64,000 bases of DNA from Microbacterium cremeum. GTDB lineage: Bacteria > Actinomycetota > Actinomycetes > Actinomycetales > Microbacteriaceae. The notes below the pieces were generated by a model. It did not search any database. It was not told the DNA's origin and was given only the letters and a program-made list of their open reading frames with translations. The DNA lies in the NCBI RefSeq assembly GCF_015277855.1, contig NZ_CP063812.1, forward strand, positions 2,728,001-2,792,000, in the 5' to 3' direction. Position numbers and translations under genes: made by a program. Every line of letters begins with the position of its first letter. Position 1 is the stretch's first letter. This document shows positions 9,428 to 18,665 of the stretch, one piece after another.

Positions 9428-9643
9428 ATGAGCGGGGACGACATCCGCACCCTGATCGGAGCGGCGGGCGAGCGCGAGCCGCTCGCAGAGCTGCACCGTC
9501 TCGCCGACGTTCGGCGCGAGCTCGCCCGTGCCGAAGAGGTGCAGGTGCGCAAGGCGCGCAACCTCGGCTTCTCGTGGCAGGCCATCGCGAGCGCCCTGGG
9601 CGTGAGCAAACAGGCCGTCCACAAGAAGTACGGTCGAAGGTAA
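9428..9643 (+). CDS. Small helix-turn-helix protein (71 aa)
   Basis: Short DNA-binding protein. Residues about 25-70 form two to three helices ending in a clear helix-turn-helix, FSWQAIASALGVSKQAVHKK, of the homeodomain/sigma-region-4-like type. There is no effector domain. ATG at 9428 with GAGGAG six bases upstream; an upstream TTG in frame would add 18 residues but overlaps the -10 box. It lies 25 bp before an ABC exporter gene and just after a double operator, so it probably represses itself and the exporter. How it would sense a signal is not evident. Confidence 0.85.
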   Translation: MSGDDIRTLIGAAGEREPLAELHRLADVRRELARAEEVQVRKARNLGFSWQAIASALGVSKQAVHKKYGRR

Positions 9644-9668
9644 GCCCCTTCACGAACGAGGTAGAACC

Positions 9669-11678
9669 ATGTCCTCCGCCGAAACCGCCGAAGACCCCGC
9701 GCCCGAGTCCACCCGGGGCCGCGGCATCCGCCGCCGGAAGACCGACGACGGACCCCGCGCCACGTTCGGGCAGTTGCTGCCGTTCCTGTTCGAGCACAAG
9801 CGCACCCTCGTCGTCGTCTCGGTGCTCAGCGTGTTCGGGGCGGTCGCGACACTCGTGCAGCCGCTCCTGGTCGGGCAGGTCATCGAGCGCGTGCAGACCG
9901 AGCTGCCGCTCGGGTGGCTGCTGTGGGCGCTGGTCGGCTTCGTCGTCGCGTCGTCGCTGATCACGGCGTGGCAGCACTATCTGCTGCAGCGCACCGGCAC
10001 CGCCGTGGTCTATTCGAGCCGACGCCGGCTGATCTCGCGGATCCTGCACCTGCCGATCAGCGAGTTCGACGCGCGCCGCACCGGCGACCTCGTCTCACGC
10101 GTCGGCAGCGACACGACGCTGCTCTATGCCGCGCTCACGCAGGGCCTGGCCGATGCGATCGGCAACGCGCTCCTCTTCGCCGGCGCGCTCATCGCTATGG
10201 CCCTCATCGACTGGGTGCTGCTGGCGATCATCGTGGTCGTGATCGGCGTCTCGGTGCTCGGGGTCACCGCCCTCAGCGGTCGCATCCGCACGGCGTCGAC
10301 CGAGCAGCAGGAGAAGGTCGGCGAGCTCGCCTCGGGCGTGGAGCGCGCGGTGGGCTCGATCCGCACGGTGCGCGCCGCGGGCGCGACCGAGCGCGAGGTG
10401 GCGTCGGTCGCGGAGCGGGCGAGCGACGCGTATCGCGTCGGCGTGCGGATCGCGAAGGTCTCGGCGCTCGTCGTGCCGATCGCCGGCGTGGCGCTGCAGG
10501 TGTCGCTGCTCGTCGTGATCGGATTCGGCGGGTTCCGCGTCGCGACGGGCGCGATCACGATCGCGAGCCTGGTGATGTTCATCATGTTCCTCTTCATGCT
10601 CATCGCACCGCTCGGCTCGTTCTTCGGCGCGATCACCTCCGTCAACCAGGCGCTCGGCGCGCTCGGTCGCATCCAGGAGGTGCTCGACCTCCCCAGCGAG
10701 GAGCAGGACGACGCCGCGATCGCCGCGACCGTTCGAGCGACGGATGCCGTCGGCTCGACGCGCGCCGACGGGAGAGCTGATCCGGCCGGTGCACCGCTGA
10801 GCTCGGCGGATACCCCCACCCCGGCGCCGGCGATCGAGTTCCGCGACGTGCGGTTCCGGTACCCGGAGGCCGTCCTGCGGGCACGGCGCAAGGCCGAATC
10901 CGAGGCGCTCGCGCTCCTTGAGAACGCACATGTCGACACCTCGGCGCTGGCACTGCCCGACGTCACGCCGTCGGGCATGGACCACGATCCCAGCGACGGA
11001 GAGGTGCTGCGCGGGGTGTCGTTCGCGGTGCCGCGCGGCTCGCGCGTCGCACTCGTCGGACCCTCGGGTGCCGGCAAGAGCACGACCCTCGCACTCATCG
11101 AGCGGTTCTACGACCCGACCGGCGGCGCGGTTCTCCTCGACGGGAACGACGTCCGCACGATCGATCGCGCCGGACTGCGCGCACAGCTGGGGTACGTCGA
11201 GCAGGACGCCCCCACCCTGGCCGGAACACTCGGCGACAACCTGCGACTGGCCTCACCTGAGGCATCCGACGACGAATGCGAGGCCGTGCTCCGCGCCGTC
11301 AACCTCGGCGATGTCCTCGACCGGAACCCGCTCGGGCTCGACGCTCCCGTCGGCGAGAGCGGCGTCATGCTGTCGGGAGGCGAGCGCCAGCGGCTCGCGA
11401 TCGCACGCGCCCTGCTCGCGGCGCCGCCGATCCTGCTGCTGGACGAGTCGACGTCCTCGCTCGACGGCCTCAACGAGCAGCGCATGCGCGACGCGATCGA
11501 CGCGGTCGCCGCAGGCCGCACGCTCATCGTGATCGCCCACCGCCTCTCGACCGTCGTCGACAGCGACCACATCGTGGTGATGGACCACGGCCGCGTGGTC
11601 GGTCAGGGCACGCACTCCGAACTGGTGGAGTCGACGCCGCTCTACCGCGAGCTCGCGAGGCACCAGCTGCTGGTCTGA
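9669..11678 (+). CDS. ABC exporter, fused membrane and ATPase domains
   Basis: 669-residue half-transporter. An N-terminal type-1 ABC exporter membrane domain (about 35-340, six helices) is joined to an ATPase domain (about 385-665) with Walker A GPSGAGKST, Q-loop YVEQDAPTL, signature LSGGERQRLAIARALL, Walker B ILLLDESTSSLD and H-loop IAHRLSTV. A low-complexity insert rich in Ala, Thr and Asp lies at about 355-385 between the domains, and a second insert follows the first ATPase strand (about 405-440), lengthening the A-loop region. Multidrug or peptide export is likely; substrate unknown. Probably co-transcribed with the HTH gene 25 bp upstream. Confidence 0.92.
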   Translation: MSSAETAEDPAPESTRGRGIRRRKTDDGPRATFGQLLPFLFEHKRTLVVVSVLSVFGAVATLVQPLLVGQVIERVQTELPLGWLLWALVGFVVASSLITAWQHYLLQRTGTAVVYSSRRRLISRILHLPISEFDARRTGDLVSRVGSDTTLLYAALTQGLADAIGNALLFAGALIAMALIDWVLLAIIVVVIGVSVLGVTALSGRIRTASTEQQEKVGELASGVERAVGSIRTVRAAGATEREVASVAERASDAYRVGVRIAKVSALVVPIAGVALQVSLLVVIGFGGFRVATGAITIASLVMFIMFLFMLIAPLGSFFGAITSVNQALGALGRIQEVLDLPSEEQDDAAIAATVRATDAVGSTRADGRADPAGAPLSSADTPTPAPAIEFRDVRFRYPEAVLRARRKAESEALALLENAHVDTSALALPDVTPSGMDHDPSDGEVLRGVSFAVPRGSRVALVGPSGAGKSTTLALIERFYDPTGGAVLLDGNDVRTIDRAGLRAQLGYVEQDAPTLAGTLGDNLRLASPEASDDECEAVLRAVNLGDVLDRNPLGLDAPVGESGVMLSGGERQRLAIARALLAAPPILLLDESTSSLDGLNEQRMRDAIDAVAAGRTLIVIAHRLSTVVDSDHIVVMDHGRVVGQGTHSELVESTPLYRELARHQLLV

Positions 11679-11686
11679 CGAGCATC

Positions 11687-11727
11687 GAGCGCCGGATGGG
11701 ATGACGAGGATCCCATCCGGCGCTCGC
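11687..11727. terminator. Strong hairpin terminator
   Basis: Perfect 16-bp stem (11687-11702 with 11712-11727) and 9-nt loop, eight bases after the ABC exporter stop codon. Confidence 0.8.
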
Positions 11728-11973
11728 GTGACACTCCTTGTTCTTGCCGTGACCCACCGGGCTGCCGAAGCTGAACATCGTGCCACCGAAGGAGTACGAC
11801 GCTCCGCTGGTCTCGTCCTCGATCCAGATGTTCGACCAGGTGCCTGCGGTCAACGTCGCGGCCGCGGGTCGCGTCGATGCGATCCCACTCACAGCGGAGG
11901 ACAGGCCTCGTCGCGTGATGCATCTGCGTCTCTGCCCGCATGCAGCGGCGGCACGCGAAGGCGTCGCAGAATG
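11728..11973. other. Gene-poor stretch with a possible protein remnant
   Basis: Between two terminators. No gene with start, ribosome site and stop fits. The minus strand from 11892 reads a protein-like peptide (GTG start, ...SNIWIEDETSGASYSFGG...) for about 50 codons, but the frame has no stop before it runs through the terminator into the antisense of the ABC gene. Either a decayed gene end or chance. Confidence 0.3.
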
Positions 11974-12015
11974 CCGGCGCCCGGCCCTTCTGCCAAGAAG
12001 AAGGCCGGGCGCCGG
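11974..12015 (-). terminator. Terminator of pckG
   Basis: 13-bp perfect stem (CCGGCGCCCGGCC with its complement) and a 16-nt loop, 31 bases downstream of the pckG stop codon on the minus strand. Confidence 0.7.
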
Positions 12016-12045
12016 ATCGGCAGGCTCGGAGATCCCGAGCCCGGG

Positions 12046-13926
12046 TCAGGAACGCTGCAGCCGGTAGCGCAGCGCGGCGAGCTCGGCCCACAGTGGGGCG
12101 GGCACGCGGCCGTCGAAGGTGCGGTAGAACTCCTCGGTGAGGTCGGCCTCGCGCATCCAGAGCTCGGGGTCGACCGCGAACAGCTCGTCGAGGTCTTCCT
12201 GGGTGACGTCGAGGCCGGTGAGGTCGAGGTCCGAGGTCTGCGGCAGACGTCCGATCGGGCTGTCGACGGCGGGCACCTCGCCCTCGATGCGGCGGATGAT
12301 CCAGTCGATCACGCGCGAGTTGTCGCCGAAGCCCGGCCACAGGAAGCGGCCGTCGGAGCCCTTGCGGAACCAGTTCACCTGGAACACGCGCGGCGCGCGG
12401 TCGAAGCGCAGCTTCTGCCCGACCTTGAGCCAGTGCGCGAAGTAGTCGGCCATGTTGTAGCCGCAGAACGGCAGCATCGCGAACGGGTCGCGGCGCAGCT
12501 CGCCGACGGTTCCCTCGGCGGCGGCGGTCCGCTCCGACGACACGTTCGAGCCCATGAACACGCCGTGGGTCCAGTCGGTCGCCTCGACGACGAGGGGCAC
12601 GTTCGTGGCACGGCGCCCGCCGAACAGGATCGCGTCGAGCGGCACGCCCTGCGGGGCATCCCAGTCCTCCGCGATCTGCGGGCACTGGGCGGCGGCGACG
12701 GTGAAGCGCGAGTTCGGGTGTGCGGCGGGACGACCGGATGCCGGAGTCCAGGGCTTGCCCTCCCAGTCGATGAGCTCCGCCGGCGGTTCGTCGGTGAGTC
12801 CCTCCCACCACACGTCGCCGTCGGGGCGCAGCGCGACGTTCGTGAAGATCGTGTTGCCCCACAGCGTCTCGACCGCGGTGACGTTGGTCGACTCACCGGT
12901 CCCCGGGGCGACCCCGAAGAAGCCGGCCTCGGGATTGATGGCCCACAGACGCCCGTCCTCGCCGGGACGCAGCCACGCGATGTCGTCGCCGAGGGTCTCG
13001 ACGCGCCAGCCCGGGATCGTCGGGCGCAGCATCGCGAGGTTCGTCTTGCCGCACGCCGAGGGGAACGCGGCCGCGAGGTGGTAGGCGCGGCCGGCGGGGT
13101 CGATGACGCGGATGAGCAGCATGTGCTCGGCCAGCCATCCCTCGTCGCGGCCGATGACCGAGGCGATGCGCAGCGCGAAGCACTTCTTCGCGAGGATCGC
13201 ATTGCCGCCGTAGCCCGAACCGTACGACCAGACCTCGAGCGTCTCGGGGAAGTGGACGATGTACTTCTCGTCGTTGCACGGCCACGGCACGTCCTGCTCG
13301 CCGGGCTGCAGCGGTGCTCCCACGGAGTGCACCGTCTTCACCCACGGCGCTCCGCCGGCGATCTCGCGCACGACCTCGGTGCCCACGCGCGTCATGATCC
13401 CGATCGACGTGACGGCGTACGCGCTGTCGGTCACCTGCACGCCGATGTGCGACAGCGGGCCGCCGACGGCGCCCATCGAGAACGGCACGACGTACATCGT
13501 GCGACCCCTCATCGAGCCGTCGAACAGCGGCGTGATGGTGGCACGGATCTCGGCGGGAGCGACCCAGTTGTTCGTGGGGCCCGCGTCCTCCTCGCGCTCG
13601 GAGGCGATGAACGTGCGACCCTCCGTGCGTGCCACGTCGCTGGGGTGCGAGCGGGCGAGGTACGAGCCGGGCCGCCACTCCGGATTGAGCTTGATGAGCT
13701 TGCCCTCGTCGACCATCTCGCGCAGCAGCGCATCGTTCTCGGCGCGCGAGCCGTCGACCCAGTGGATGCGGTCGGGCTTGGTGAGCGCCGCGATCTCATC
13801 GACCCATGCCATCAGGTCGGCCATGCCTTCGCCCTGGATCGCCGGCACCGCGCCGTACGTCCGCGTAGCCGCGGGGCGGGTGGGCGCGGAGCCATCGGTC
13901 CGGGTGAAGATGTCGGCAAGAGCCAT
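12046..13926 (-). CDS. pckG: GTP-dependent phosphoenolpyruvate carboxykinase
   Basis: Converts oxaloacetate and GTP to phosphoenolpyruvate and CO2, the first step of gluconeogenesis from TCA intermediates, in the cytoplasm. 626 aa, normal for the GTP class. Kinase-1/P-loop FPSACGKTN at residues 288-296, the [15 protein letters not shown] segment, and TNNWVAP and FMGSNV regions are all conserved. ATG at 13926 with AAGGGGAG upstream; the longer open frame 5' of it is the promoter region. It is divergent from a RamB-like regulator, and acetate or aromatic-acid growth would need this enzyme, which fits the catabolic genes nearby. Confidence 0.97.
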   Translation of the reverse strand: MALADIFTRTDGSAPTRPAATRTYGAVPAIQGEGMADLMAWVDEIAALTKPDRIHWVDGSRAENDALLREMVDEGKLIKLNPEWRPGSYLARSHPSDVARTEGRTFIASEREEDAGPTNNWVAPAEIRATITPLFDGSMRGRTMYVVPFSMGAVGGPLSHIGVQVTDSAYAVTSIGIMTRVGTEVVREIAGGAPWVKTVHSVGAPLQPGEQDVPWPCNDEKYIVHFPETLEVWSYGSGYGGNAILAKKCFALRIASVIGRDEGWLAEHMLLIRVIDPAGRAYHLAAAFPSACGKTNLAMLRPTIPGWRVETLGDDIAWLRPGEDGRLWAINPEAGFFGVAPGTGESTNVTAVETLWGNTIFTNVALRPDGDVWWEGLTDEPPAELIDWEGKPWTPASGRPAAHPNSRFTVAAAQCPQIAEDWDAPQGVPLDAILFGGRRATNVPLVVEATDWTHGVFMGSNVSSERTAAAEGTVGELRRDPFAMLPFCGYNMADYFAHWLKVGQKLRFDRAPRVFQVNWFRKGSDGRFLWPGFGDNSRVIDWIIRRIEGEVPAVDSPIGRLPQTSDLDLTGLDVTQEDLDELFAVDPELWMREADLTEEFYRTFDGRVPAPLWAELAALRYRLQRS

Positions 13927-13973
13927 GTGTCGCTCCCCTTCGATTCGACGTGCAGATTCGTGCTCTGCATCTA

Positions 13974-14042
13974 CTTTCGCGCGATTCGGATGCCTCTTCG
14001 CGGCGTAACTGCTGTCAAGAGTTGCGATTCTTTCGCTACGAT
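13974..14042. promoter_or_regulatory. pckG/ramB divergent control region
   Basis: For pckG (minus) a perfect -35 TTGACA lies at 14018-14013 with a weaker AGGCAT -10 17 bp on. For the regulator (plus) TACGAT at 14037-14042 ends six bases before its ATG. Two sites combine the words CTTTCGC and GCGATTC: 13974-13987 and 14024-14036 (the latter GCGATTCTTTCGC, a palindrome with a 5-base centre). They are candidate binding sites for the regulator; this is inference. Confidence 0.45.
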
Positions 14043-14048
14043 CAAGGA

Positions 14049-15485
14049 ATGGCTCCCACCTCGCTCGAACTGTCGACACTGGGTCACCGCATCCGTCATC
14101 AGCGTCTCGCCCACGGCTACACGCTCGACGAGCTCGGCGCCCTGGTCGGCGTCGCGGGCAGCCAGCTCAGCCTCATCGAGAACGGCAAGCGCGAGCCGAA
14201 GCTCTCGCTCCTGCAGGCGATCGCCTCGGCGACGGGCGCCGAGGTCGCCGACCTGCTCTCGGCCGAGCCGCCGAATCGGCGCGCCGCCCTCGAGATCGAG
14301 CTCGAGCGCGCACAGTCCGGCTCGGTGTTCCGCCAGCTCGGCATCGCGCCGGTCAAGGTCACCAAGGGCATGAGCGACGAGACGATCGAGTCGATCCTGG
14401 GCCTGCACCGCGAGCTGCAGCGCCGCGAGCGCGAAGCGATCGCGACGCCCGAAGAGGCGCGCCGCGCCAACACCGAGCTGCGACTGAAGATGCGCGAGCT
14501 CGACAACTACCTCCCCGACATCGAGAAGCTCGCCGAGAAGCAGCTCAAGGCGGCAGGGCACGTGTCGGGAGCGCTGACGCACCGCACGGTGAGCATCATG
14601 GCCGAGAAGCTCGGCTTCGAGCTGATCTATGTCAACGACCTCCCGCACTCCACACGGTCGGTCACCGACCTGGAGAACGGCCGGATCTATCTGCCTCCGG
14701 CGTCCATCCCCGGCGGGCACGGCCTGCGATCGATGGCCCTGCAGGCCATGGCGCATCGGCTCCTCGGCCACAAGCGCCCCACCGACTACGCCGACTTCCT
14801 GCAGCAGCGCCTCGAGATCAACTACTACGCCGCGTGCTGTCTCATGCCCGAGACGGCGTCCGTGACATTCCTGCAGCAGGCGAAGAAGGACCGGAATCTC
14901 GCGGTCGAGGACTTCCGCGACGCGTTCGGCGTCACGCACGAGGCGGCCGGCATGCGCCTGACCAACCTCGCGACCAGGCATCTCGGCATCCGTCTGCACT
15001 TCCTCCGGGTCGACGGGTCGGGCGCGATCACGCGCGTCTACGAGAACGACGACCTGCCGCTGCCGATGGATGTGACCGGAGCCGTCGACGGCCAGATCGC
15101 GTGCCGCAAGTTCTCGGCGCGGTCGGCCTTCTCGGAGCAGAACCGCACCACCGAGCACTACCAGTACACCGACACCCCCGCGGGCACGTACTGGTGCTCG
15201 ACGCAGACCGGCACCACGTCGGCCGGCGAGTTCTCGATCACCGTCGGGGTGCCGTTCGACGACGCGCGGTGGTTCCGCGGACGCGAGACCCAGGAGCGCG
15301 CGACGTCGACGTGCCCCGACGAGTCGTGCTGCCGCCGCCCGCCCGCCGACGTCGCCGAGCGTTGGTCGGGCAAGGCGTGGCCCAGCGCGCGTGTGCACAT
15401 GCAGATGTTCTCGCCACTCCCCCGTGGCGCCTTCCCCGGCGTCGACGACAACGAGGTCTACGACTTCCTCGACCGCCACGCCTGA
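14049..15485 (+). CDS. ramB: RamB-like XRE/IrrE-domain transcriptional regulator
   Basis: 478 aa. N-terminal XRE helix-turn-helix (about 8-65, [33 protein letters not shown] split across the fold), a coiled-coil stretch (85-175), an ImmA/IrrE-like segment (about 185-290) lacking an intact HExxH, and a C-terminal ScfR/DUF2083 region with Cys-rich CPDESCC. This is the architecture of RamB, which controls acetate and propionate metabolism in Corynebacterium and Mycobacterium. Translation is probably leaderless (TACGAT -10 six bases upstream). Its position divergent to pckG suggests control of the acetate-gluconeogenesis switch. The family is firm, the regulon is inference. Confidence 0.85.
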   Translation: MAPTSLELSTLGHRIRHQRLAHGYTLDELGALVGVAGSQLSLIENGKREPKLSLLQAIASATGAEVADLLSAEPPNRRAALEIELERAQSGSVFRQLGIAPVKVTKGMSDETIESILGLHRELQRREREAIATPEEARRANTELRLKMRELDNYLPDIEKLAEKQLKAAGHVSGALTHRTVSIMAEKLGFELIYVNDLPHSTRSVTDLENGRIYLPPASIPGGHGLRSMALQAMAHRLLGHKRPTDYADFLQQRLEINYYAACCLMPETASVTFLQQAKKDRNLAVEDFRDAFGVTHEAAGMRLTNLATRHLGIRLHFLRVDGSGAITRVYENDDLPLPMDVTGAVDGQIACRKFSARSAFSEQNRTTEHYQYTDTPAGTYWCSTQTGTTSAGEFSITVGVPFDDARWFRGRETQERATSTCPDESCCRRPPADVAERWSGKAWPSARVHMQMFSPLPRGAFPGVDDNEVYDFLDRHA

Positions 15486-15505
15486 GTTCGCCGGTTCGTC
15501 GGACT

Positions 15506-15761
15506 GCGTTTCGTCTCGCTTCGCTCGCTCAACGGCCGGGGCCGGTCTCGGGTCGGGGCGCGTTTCGTCTCGCTTCGCTCGCTCAACGACCGGGGAGCAG
15601 TCTCGGGTCGGGGCGCGTTTCGTCTCGCGTGCTCGCTCAACGACCGGGGAGCAGTGGCTCCTGGCGCGGGGCGCGTTTCGTCTCGCTTCGCTCGCTCAAC
15701 GACCGGGGCGCAGCGGCTCCCGGTCGTTGAGCGAGGGAGCGCAGCGACCGAGACGAAACGC
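15506..15761. repeat. Cluster of GTTTCGTCTCG repeats (family B)
   Basis: Four direct copies of a ~32-bp unit beginning GCGTTTCGTCTCGCTTCG at 15506, 15560, 15615 and 15673 (spacing 54, 55, 58 bp), then one inverted copy ending at 15761. The fourth and the inverted copy can fold into a long hairpin. The cluster fills the gap between two convergent genes and ends two bases before the stop codon of the next one. Confidence 0.9.
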
Positions 15762-15762
15762 G

Positions 15763-16842
15763 TCAGGCGGTGATGAAGCGCTTGTAGCGGTCGAGGGCGG
15801 CGGCGATCTCGGCGTCGGTCGCGGCGCCCGGTGCGAAGAGCTCGGGCACCGGATCGTCGCCGTGCCGTCCGACCGCGACCGAGTGGGTCCAGACGCCGAC
15901 GATCTCGCCGCGTGCGACCAGGATCGGCCGGACGATTCCGTTCATGCTCGGACCGATGGCCTTCAGGAACTCCGGCGCGCACGGCACCGTACGGTCGGCA
16001 TACGAGAGGTAGTACTCCTCGAACGGCGGCAGCGCGATCACCGACGGCACCGACGCGACCGGCTGGGGCGCCGGCCCTGCCGCGACGTACATCGGCTCGG
16101 GCTCCTCGCGGACCACGATGAGGCGATCGGCGGCCCTCTCGGCGGCCGAACGCGACACTCCGAGCGGCAGTCCCGTCCACCACGCGAAGTCGCGCGCACC
16201 GGCGGGGCCGTGCGACTGGACGAACCGCGCGAAGAACTCGGCGAGCGGATCGGCCGGCGTGACCGGCTCGCGGATCCACTCGTCGGCGAGCACGATGAAC
16301 TGCTCGCGGGTCGGACCGCCCTCCCGCGCCACGACCGGCCCCTGACACACGACGGCCCGCAGCGACAGCGCGACCAGCAGGTGGTATCCGCGTTGCTTCG
16401 CCGTGGACACCCCGGCCAGCTCGAGGACCTCGAACAGCTCCTTGCGGGTGAGCCGGTTGCCGCCGGCGAGCGCGCTGCGCACCGCCGCCTCGGCGCGGTC
16501 GACCTCGGCGTCGTCGATGCCTTCGCCGCGGTGCACTGCGGCCGCCTGGCGGCGCTGACGGTCGGCGGTGATCGACAGCACCCACGCCAGATCCTCGGCG
16601 GGGATCAGGTGGATCGTTCCGCGCATCGTCCACGACCGCACGATCTCGCCCCGGTCGAACGCCGCGTCGACGTCGCGGACGGTCGGGGTGTCGACGGTTC
16701 GGGATGCTACGGCCCACCGTCCGCCCCAGAACTCCTGCGCCTGCGTCGCCAGCATGTGTCGCGCCGCCTCCGCGACGCTGGCCGCCGGCGCGCTCAGCCG
16801 ATGGGACCGGAGCCGCTCGGTGCGCGTGGCTGAGGCATCCAT
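15763..16842 (-). CDS. AlkZ-like winged-helix DNA glycosylase (HTH_42)
   Basis: 359 aa, a full-length member of the HTH_42/AlkZ family. These proteins use three winged-helix modules and beta-barrels to bind DNA, and the studied members excise alkylated bases or unhook interstrand crosslinks. The family's catalytic Q-x-Q motif is present as Q34-A-Q36 within LATQAQEFW, the AlkZ-type rather than the YcaQ-type (QxD). Further family segments are TMRGTIHL and FDWWTGLP-like DFAWWTGLP. ATG at 16842 with GGCGGA upstream; an ATG 12 codons further 5' is possible. Substrate not deducible; stands alone next to a repeat cluster. Confidence 0.85.
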   Translation of the reverse strand: MDASATRTERLRSHRLSAPAASVAEAARHMLATQAQEFWGGRWAVASRTVDTPTVRDVDAAFDRGEIVRSWTMRGTIHLIPAEDLAWVLSITADRQRRQAAAVHRGEGIDDAEVDRAEAAVRSALAGGNRLTRKELFEVLELAGVSTAKQRGYHLLVALSLRAVVCQGPVVAREGGPTREQFIVLADEWIREPVTPADPLAEFFARFVQSHGPAGARDFAWWTGLPLGVSRSAAERAADRLIVVREEPEPMYVAAGPAPQPVASVPSVIALPPFEEYYLSYADRTVPCAPEFLKAIGPSMNGIVRPILVARGEIVGVWTHSVAVGRHGDDPVPELFAPGAATDAEIAAALDRYKRFITA

Positions 16843-16940
16843 TCCGCCATCATGCCCGACCCGGCCGACATCGGTCATCGGATTCTGCGGCGCTGCCGGG
16901 CGCGGAGGCGGCGGGGGGCGCGTGCGCGACGTCGTCGGCG

Positions 16941-17993
16941 TCACGGGACCCTTCGATGCGCGGAGCGGATGCCTCGCCCCGCGGCATCCGCGCATCCTCC
17001 TGTGGGACGGCTCCCGCGACGGCGCCTGACGCTGCCAGGATGGCCGGTGTGGAAGAGGTCGAGGTCGTCGTCGCACACCGTCAGCGGGCGACGCTGCGGG
17101 TCGGTGAGGTGTTCCTGAAGATCGACGCGGAGCCCGCCCACGCCGACGTCGAGGTCCGGGCGATGGCCATGGCGCCGGTGCCGACGCCGCCGATCCTCTG
17201 GCGCCGGCCGCCTGTGCTCGCCATCGAAGCAGTGCGCGGCGAGGCGCTCGGCGTTCTCGGTGAGCCGTCGCGCGCGTCGCCCGCAGCGTGGGCCGCGGTC
17301 GGCGCCGCCATACGGAGGCTGCACGATGCACCGGTGCCGCGCTGGCCGGGCCGCAACCTCGACGACATCGCGGCGGAGCTCGCCCGCGAGTGCGCGTGGC
17401 TGCTCGACAACGGTGTCCTGCCTGCCGAGGTGATCAACCGCAACCGCGAGATCGCCGAGGCGGCGCTGCGCCCGTGGAGGTCGTCGTTCATCCACGGCGA
17501 CCTGCAGATCAGCCACGTCTTCGTCGACGGCGACGAGGTCACCGGCATCATCGACTGGTCGGAGGCCGCTCCGGGCGACGCGATGTTCGATCTCGTCGAC
17601 CAGGCCGAGCTGAAGGCACTGGCGCGAGACCTTCCCGCCGAGGAGGCTCACCCACTTGTCTCCCGCGGCCTCCTTCGCCGCCCTCACCGCCGCTGCGATG
17701 TCGTCGACGACGAAGGTGTACCTGACGCCATCCCTCACGACCGGCTCCGCCGGGCGATGGGTCATGAGGAGCACCGGCGCCTTGATCATTCCGCCGTACG
17801 GCCGCTCGTCGTCTTCGATGGTCTGCGTCCGGTTCGCTCCGCCCACGACGGCACCGATCCGCTCGCAGACGCGGTTCACGACGTCCTCGTCCTGCGGGGC
17901 GGAGGGAAAGTCGAACATCCAGTCCACTCCGCCGTCCGCATCGGCCAGGAACCCGTCGAGAGTCACCGTCGCGTGGATGAATACGATGCTCAT
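16941..17993 (-). pseudogene. DHFR/RibD_C-family reductase, 3' end replaced
   Basis: The first ~133 codons (17993 down to about 17590) match the dihydrofolate-reductase-like RibD_C family: FIHATVTLDGFLADADGGVDW at the start and SLLGGKVSRQCLQLGLVDEI, the NADPH-binding GG and the usual LVDEI strand. The family then continues with a HVVPVLLG-type strand; here it breaks off and the open frame to 16941 is antisense of the phosphotransferase gene. The last ~50 residues of the fold are missing. ATG at 17993. Probably non-functional; the partner of the tail-to-tail fusion at 17589-17600. Confidence 0.7.
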
Positions 17994-18119
17994 CGCGCCT
18001 CCTCGGCTGGCGGTGAGCCACCCGACTCACCCTTGTCACCGTACGACCACCGACCTCGATCCGGCGAGCAGTGCGGCGCCTGTCAGCGCGGAGCGCGGTG
18101 GCGGAGGGCGCGGGTGTAG
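17040..18119 (+). pseudogene. APH-family phosphotransferase, 3' end replaced
   Basis: Residues 1-185 are a good aminoglycoside-phosphotransferase-family kinase: ATP-lobe VFLKIDAE, catalytic loop FIHGDLQISHV (HGDLQ..H) and metal-binding IIDWSEAAPGDAMFDL. Homology stops at about 17600. From there the frame stays open to 18119 but is the exact antisense of a DHFR/RibD_C gene, so about the last 80-90 residues of the kinase C-lobe are lost and replaced by unrelated sequence. ATG at 17040 (GTG at 17049 possible). I regard it as a truncated gene produced by a deletion; activity is doubtful though catalytic residues remain. Confidence 0.7.
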
Positions 18120-18571
18120 CGGCGGCGCGCGACGCTCTGCGCCACCAGGAGGACTGGGAAGAGCAGTCGCCAAGGCAGGCTGCTCGCCGGTCGGGTCAGC
18201 GAACGGATGGTCAGCAGGATCGTGTCTCGGTCGCGATGCACGATGAACGCCTCTTCGCCGGAGACCGGGTGACCGGCGAGCGTTCGATACGCGAAGCCGA
18301 CACGGTCTGTCTCGTCCACGACATCGACCACTTCCACGGGTTCTCGGATCGACAGACCGAACGGATGCGCCAGGATGATCGGCCGACTCCCCGGAGTCAC
18401 TTCCGTGGTCGGCGTGACGGAGAATCCACTGCGGGTCTTGACGCCCCAGCGCAGCACCTCCGCCGCCGCCCAGTGCCACACGTCATCGCCGGCCCCGAGA
18501 ACAGCGGTCCGTTCCCAGCGCCGGAATCCGCGTCCCTCCTCGCGCCATACCGGGTCGCCGGGATGCGTCAT
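18083..18571 (-). CDS. DUF1990 (UPF0548) family protein
   Basis: 162 aa of the DUF1990 family, whose role is unknown. Conserved features are WAAAEVLRWGVKTRSGF, GFAYRTLAGHPVSGEEAF (the family hallmark) and TRPASSLPWRLLFPV near the C-terminus, followed by a basic end RRRYTRALRHR. The ATG at 18571 is used; a GTG at 18595 would add eight residues and gives the more usual family length. It is read toward the fused DHFR gene, 90 bp away, and lies 95 bp from the convergent-side end of the aldehyde dehydrogenase. No operon partner evident. Confidence 0.82.
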   Translation of the reverse strand: MTHPGDPVWREEGRGFRRWERTAVLGAGDDVWHWAAAEVLRWGVKTRSGFSVTPTTEVTPGSRPIILAHPFGLSIREPVEVVDVVDETDRVGFAYRTLAGHPVSGEEAFIVHRDRDTILLTIRSLTRPASSLPWRLLFPVLLVAQSVARRRYTRALRHRAPR

Positions 18572-18665
18572 CGACCCCCACTCAGCACCCGTCACGGGTC
18601 GATCTTCGCATCCGGTGCATCCCGCAGCCCGAGGCTGAGGGCGCGAAGCGGAGACCGCCTTCTCG

